From: an uncultured Acidobacteriota bacterium
GTDB lineage: Bacteria; Acidobacteriota; Vicinamibacteria; Marinacidobacterales; SMYC01
DNA length: 64,000 bases
Direction: 5' to 3'
Assembly (NCBI GenBank): GCA_947259165.1
Contig: CAMYKY010000001.1
Location: forward strand, 35,303-99,302
Positions 60,861 through 64,000 of this stretch are shown in pieces. The first letter of the stretch is position 1. Every line of letters begins with the position of its first letter. The notes beneath the pieces were generated by a model, which worked only from the letters and a program-made list of their open reading frames with translations, had not been told where the DNA came from and did no database searches. Position numbers and translations under genes: made by a program.

Positions 60861-61919
60861 TCATAGCGCCTCGGCGATCGCCTTGCCGACCTCCTCGGTG
60901 GTGGCGTGGCCGCCGAGATCGGCGGTGCGAGGCCCGCCCTCGGCGAGCAGTTTCTCGATGGCGGCTACGATCGCCGCCGCGGCCTCGCCGTGGCCCAGGT
61001 GATCGAGCATCATCGCGCCGGACCAGATCTGGCCGATAGGATTGGCGATGCCCTTGCCGGCGATGTCCGGAGCGGAGCCATGCACGGGCTCGAACATCGA
61101 GGGGAAATCGCCTTCTGGATTGATGTTGGCGCCGGGCGCGATGGCGATCGTTCCGGCCGCCGCCGGCCCCAGGTCCGAGAGGATGTCGCCGAACAAGTTC
61201 GACCCGACCACCACGTCGAACCAGTCTGGGTGGAGCACGAAATGGGCGCACAGGATGTCGATGTGGTACTGATCGGTCCTAATCTCCGGATAGTCCCCAG
61301 CGATCACGGCGAAACGCTCGTCCCAGTAGGGCATGGTGTGGATGATGCCGTTCGACTTGGTCGCCGAGGTCAGGTGTTTCTTTGGCCGGCTCTGCGCCAG
61401 TTCAAAGGCGTATCGCATCACGCGGTCGACGCCCTGCCGGGTGAAGATGTTCTGCTGAACCACCATCTCCTGTTCGGTCCCGGCGTAGAGTCTTCCGCCG
61501 ATCTCAGAGTATTCGCCCTCGTTGTTCTCACGGACGATGACGAAATCGATGTCCCCCGGCTCGCGTCCGACGAGCGGTGCACGTACGCCCTCGAACAGCC
61601 GCACGGGTCTGAGGTTGATGTACTGCCGGAAAGCCCGGCGAATGGGGATGAGCAGGCCCCAGAGCGAGACGTGGTCGGCTACGCCGGGAAAGCCGACTGC
61701 ACCCAGAAAGATTGCGTCGTAGTCGCCAAGTTGTTCGAGGCCGTCCTCGGGCATCATCCGGCCGCTCGCTTTGTACGTTTCGCAGCTCCAATCGAAGTGC
61801 TGCCACTCGAAGGCGAGGCCGTGCTCTCCGGCGACGGCCTCGAGAACCCGGATACCCTCGGGCACCACCTCCTTGCCGATCCCATCGCCCGGAATAACCG
61901 CGATACGGTACTTCTTCAT
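60861..61919 (-). CDS. Tartrate/D-malate dehydrogenase (isopropylmalate dehydrogenase family)
   Basis: NAD-dependent decarboxylating dehydrogenase (352 residues), family of IPMDH/ICDH. It begins KKYRIAVIPGDGIGKEVVPE. It has INLRPVRLFEG, VIVRENNEGEYSEIGG (the substrate-loop segment typical of tartrate/D-malate enzymes), KSNGIIHTMPYWDERF with the catalytic Lys, and the metal Asp residues in VVGSNLFGDILSDLGPA. The order TctA-TctB-dehydratase-dehydrogenase on one strand supports a role in tartrate or malate catabolism. Confidence 0.88.
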   Translation of the reverse strand: MKKYRIAVIPGDGIGKEVVPEGIRVLEAVAGEHGLAFEWQHFDWSCETYKASGRMMPEDGLEQLGDYDAIFLGAVGFPGVADHVSLWGLLIPIRRAFRQYINLRPVRLFEGVRAPLVGREPGDIDFVIVRENNEGEYSEIGGRLYAGTEQEMVVQQNIFTRQGVDRVMRYAFELAQSRPKKHLTSATKSNGIIHTMPYWDERFAVIAGDYPEIRTDQYHIDILCAHFVLHPDWFDVVVGSNLFGDILSDLGPAAAGTIAIAPGANINPEGDFPSMFEPVHGSAPDIAGKGIANPIGQIWSGAMMLDHLGHGEAAAAIVAAIEKLLAEGGPRTADLGGHATTEEVGKAIAEAL

Positions 61920-61943
61920 CGAAGAACTCCTTCCTGTTAGGCC

Positions 61944-63113
61944 TCACCCGCGTCCGAGAGGCTCCATGATGCGGTAGAGGTCGCGTTTGCCTTCGAAACC
62001 GATTCCCGGAAGAGCGGGAAGACGCACGTAGCCGTCCTCTACGGGGATTCCATCGGCGAACCCGCCGAAGGGCTGAAACACGTTCGGATAGGATTCATTA
62101 CCGCCGAGACCCAGGCCGGCGACGATGTTCAGCGCCATCTGGTGACCGCCGTGCGGTATCAGGCGCCGCCACGACCAACCGTTCTCACGAAGCATCGACA
62201 GCGTCCGCAAATACTCGACGAGTCCGTAGGACAGCGCCGGATCGAACTGCAGCCAGTCTCGATCCGGCCGCAGCCCGCCGTAGCGGATGAGGTTGCGCGC
62301 GTCTGGCATCGAGAACAGGTTCTCACCCGTGGCCATCGGCCCGTCGTAGTGGCCCACCAGCTCCGCCTGCAGCGCAAAATCCAGCGGATCGCCCGGCTCC
62401 TCGTACCAGAACAGATCGTACGGCGTGAGCGCTTTGGCATAAGCGATCGATTTGTCGAGATCGAAACGGCCATTCGCGTCCACTGCCAGGTTCTGGCCCG
62501 ATCCGACGATCTCGAGCACCGCCTCGATGCGACGAAGATCCTCGTTCAAGCTCTCACCGCCGATCTTGAGCTTGACGACGCGGTAGCCGGCGTCCAAGTA
62601 GCCGCGCATCTCGTCTTGAAGTGCCTCTACATTCTTCCCCGGGTAGTAATAGCCACCCGCCGCGTAAACGAACACTTTCTCGTCGGCTTCCGCCTCGCGG
62701 TAGCGCTCGGCCAGCAACCGATACAGCGGCTTGCCTTCGATCTTCGCAACGGCATCCCACACCGCCATGTCGACGACGCCGACAGCGACAGAGCGCTCGC
62801 CGTGGCCACCGGGTTTTTCGTTGATCATCATCTGGTCCCAGATGCGGTGGGGGTCGAGGTTGGCTCCATCGTCGCTCCATAGCGACTCGGGCTCGACCGA
62901 CAGCACGCGCGGAATGAACCGCTCGCGCAACAACGAGCCCTGGCCGTAGCGGCCGTTGGAGTTGAATCCGTATCCGATCACCGGAGCGCCGTCACGAACG
63001 ACGTCGGTCACGAGTGCAACGACGCTGCACGTCATGACACTGAAATCGATATAGGCGTTGCGGATGGCGGAGCCGATCGGAACGGTGGTCTCACGAATCT
63101 CGGTGATTTTCAT
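61944..63113 (-). CDS. Enolase-superfamily dehydratase (D-tartrate dehydratase-like)
   Basis: Mandelate-racemase subgroup enzyme (389 residues) starting MKITEIRETTVPIGSAIRNA. The barrel has KLKIGG (Lys-x-Lys base), metal ligands in LAVDANGRFD, YEEPGDPLD and TGENLFS, and the C-terminal His in IPHGGHQMALN. This pattern and the Tct/dehydrogenase context match D-tartrate dehydratase, which converts D-tartrate to oxaloacetate. Galactarate-type alternatives are possible. The start is the ATG at 63113; a longer reading to 63182 runs into the tctB 3' end. Confidence 0.82.
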   Translation of the reverse strand: MKITEIRETTVPIGSAIRNAYIDFSVMTCSVVALVTDVVRDGAPVIGYGFNSNGRYGQGSLLRERFIPRVLSVEPESLWSDDGANLDPHRIWDQMMINEKPGGHGERSVAVGVVDMAVWDAVAKIEGKPLYRLLAERYREAEADEKVFVYAAGGYYYPGKNVEALQDEMRGYLDAGYRVVKLKIGGESLNEDLRRIEAVLEIVGSGQNLAVDANGRFDLDKSIAYAKALTPYDLFWYEEPGDPLDFALQAELVGHYDGPMATGENLFSMPDARNLIRYGGLRPDRDWLQFDPALSYGLVEYLRTLSMLRENGWSWRRLIPHGGHQMALNIVAGLGLGGNESYPNVFQPFGGFADGIPVEDGYVRLPALPGIGFEGKRDLYRIMEPLGRG

Positions 63114-63126
63114 GGCAGAGAGATCA

Positions 63127-63579
63127 TCAAAACAGAATACCTCCAGGCAACGGCACCTCGAGGCCGAAGGCGAAAACCGCATACAACCCCGTCACCACGG
63201 CGAGCGTGCTGACGACGTAGCCGAGGGCGCGCCGAGCTGTCCAGGGCTCATGGTTGGCTACGAGCATGAGAAGGAGGCTCGCGGCGAGGCTGGTGACCCA
63301 AAAGCCCACGGCCTGCAGCAGCAGCGCCCATAGGAGCATGATCGCCGCCAACGCCACGCGTCGCAGATTCGAGCCGTCCGGCCGTTGCTCGCGAGGCCGC
63401 TCGAACCACCGCCAGACGATATCCATCACCGCAAACAGGATCATCGCCGAGCCAATCGCGCGCGGGAACACGGACCCCAGTGGAGAGAGGTCGCCGGTTC
63501 CCCACAATGCGAGAACGCCCAACGCGACGAATCCCAACGAAGCGGTCGAGCTACCCCAAGCCCGTTCCCCTTCCTTCAT
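63127..63579 (-). CDS. tctB: Tripartite tricarboxylate transporter small membrane subunit TctB
   Basis: A 150-residue protein with four predicted membrane spans (LGFVALGVLALWGTG, AIGSAMILFAVMDIVW, VALAAIMLLWALLLQAVGFW, YVVSTLAVVTGLYAVFAFGL). It is the TctB-type partner of the large TctA permease. It lies 16 bases after the TctA stop and 13 bases before the dehydratase start. The periplasmic binding protein TctC is not in the window. Confidence 0.85.
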   Translation of the reverse strand: MKEGERAWGSSTASLGFVALGVLALWGTGDLSPLGSVFPRAIGSAMILFAVMDIVWRWFERPREQRPDGSNLRRVALAAIMLLWALLLQAVGFWVTSLAASLLLMLVANHEPWTARRALGYVVSTLAVVTGLYAVFAFGLEVPLPGGILF

Positions 63580-63595
63580 GCCTCTTGCCCTTTCT

Positions 63596-64000
63596 TCATG
63601 ATGGTTCCCCGCTCGCGCCGCGCTTTTGCCGGTAGCGCGTCACCATCGGATAGCTCAGCGATAGCAGGATGAACACCATGATGCCGAGCGAGAGCGGTCG
63701 GCTGAAAAATTCCGCCAGCACGCTACCGCGCGCTGTGCCGATGAGATGGCCCTGCACGAAACCGGCCTCGGCGATCGGGCCGAGAATGATCCCGAGCACG
63801 ATCGGTGACGGCTGGTAGCCGAAGCGATTCAACAGCCAGCCGACGACTCCCAGTCCCGCCATGAGGATCACATCGTCGACGTTGTTGTGGATCGCGAAGC
63901 TGCCAATAACCGTCAGAAGACCGATCGCCGGCACCAGAACCGCCTTGGGTATGCCCACGATCGTCTTGAAGGCACCACGGCCGATGATGAGCCCGATGGG
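63596..64000 (-). CDS. tctA: Tripartite tricarboxylate transporter large permease TctA, 5' partial
   Basis: The C-terminal 134 residues of TctA. The frame is open to the right edge (PIGLIIGRGAFKTIVGIPKA). Visible TctA features are GSFAIHNNVDDVILMAGLGV, GYQPSPIVLGIILGPIAE and the end FFSRPLSLGIMVFILLSLSY. It moves di- or tricarboxylates with a sodium or proton gradient together with TctB and a binding protein. The gene start lies outside the window. Confidence 0.9.
   Translation of the reverse strand, partial: PIGLIIGRGAFKTIVGIPKAVLVPAIGLLTVIGSFAIHNNVDDVILMAGLGVVGWLLNRFGYQPSPIVLGIILGPIAEAGFVQGHLIGTARGSVLAEFFSRPLSLGIMVFILLSLSYPMVTRYRQKRGASGEPS

Noticed and set aside
60906..61940. 344-residue + frame opposite the tartrate dehydrogenase gene
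   Set aside because: Antisense shadow of a complete dehydrogenase.

Overview
The window looks like one contig from a G+C-rich (about 60% by eye) Gram-negative bacterium. It carries LptD, an LPS-type outer-membrane assembly protein, an OmpA-family protein and several lipoproteins. It also carries the futalosine (mqn) menaquinone route, a CdaA/CdaR/GlmM c-di-AMP module and DivIVA. This mixture fits an Acidobacteriota-like or similar deep Gram-negative lineage, but no rRNA or other decisive marker is present, so the taxonomy is inference. I recognised no tRNA, rRNA or CRISPR array.

Region 1 (about 0-23 kb) is dense housekeeping DNA. mqnP, a broken mqnQ/ubiX, mqnE, mqnA and mqnC run head to tail, followed by reverse-strand gpsA with a 32-residue MetS-like membrane peptide. 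Next come a CorC/HlyC-type protein, then tilS-hpt-ftsH behind a strong promoter that holds a perfect dyad. folP-cdaA-cdaR-glmM-pdxJ-like-lepB follow. A reverse block of divIVA, a YggS-type protein, a PTPS-III-like pterin enzyme and a DinG-type helicase comes next, then glyA, with grpE divergent.

Region 2 (24-39 kb) holds envelope and repair genes. There is a GT-C glycosyltransferase, two GDP-sugar SDR enzymes and lptD. The most notable gene is a radical SAM protein at 30669-32069. Its frame passes through an in-frame TGA inside a Cys-Sec-Ala-Glu-Pro (CUAEP) tail, with a hairpin placed like a bacterial SECIS. nfu, an ATP-grasp enzyme, a cyclophilin lipoprotein, ogt, a HAD phosphatase and polA follow.

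Region 3 (40-47 kb) is a signalling operon: REC-GGDEF, CHASE2 histidine kinase and REC-PATAN, then a FecR-domain protein. It sits behind a sigma-54-type promoter.

Region 4 (47-61 kb) is an accessory island. It holds inverted and dispersed transposase fragments, an RHH/GNAT toxin-antitoxin pair, a fibrinogen-like lipoprotein, a decayed ATP-grasp gene, CBS, YtxH and coiled-coil stress-type proteins, a Ddl-like ligase and a beta-helix/OmpA protein. It also holds a complete IS1-like element with 24-bp terminal inverted repeats, a 58-bp miniature derivative of it, and a secreted FAH-family protein. Two more sigma-54-type promoters lie here.

Region 5 (61-64 kb) is a reverse-strand tartrate-type uptake and catabolism operon: TctA, TctB, an enolase-superfamily dehydratase and a tartrate/D-malate dehydrogenase, running off the right edge.
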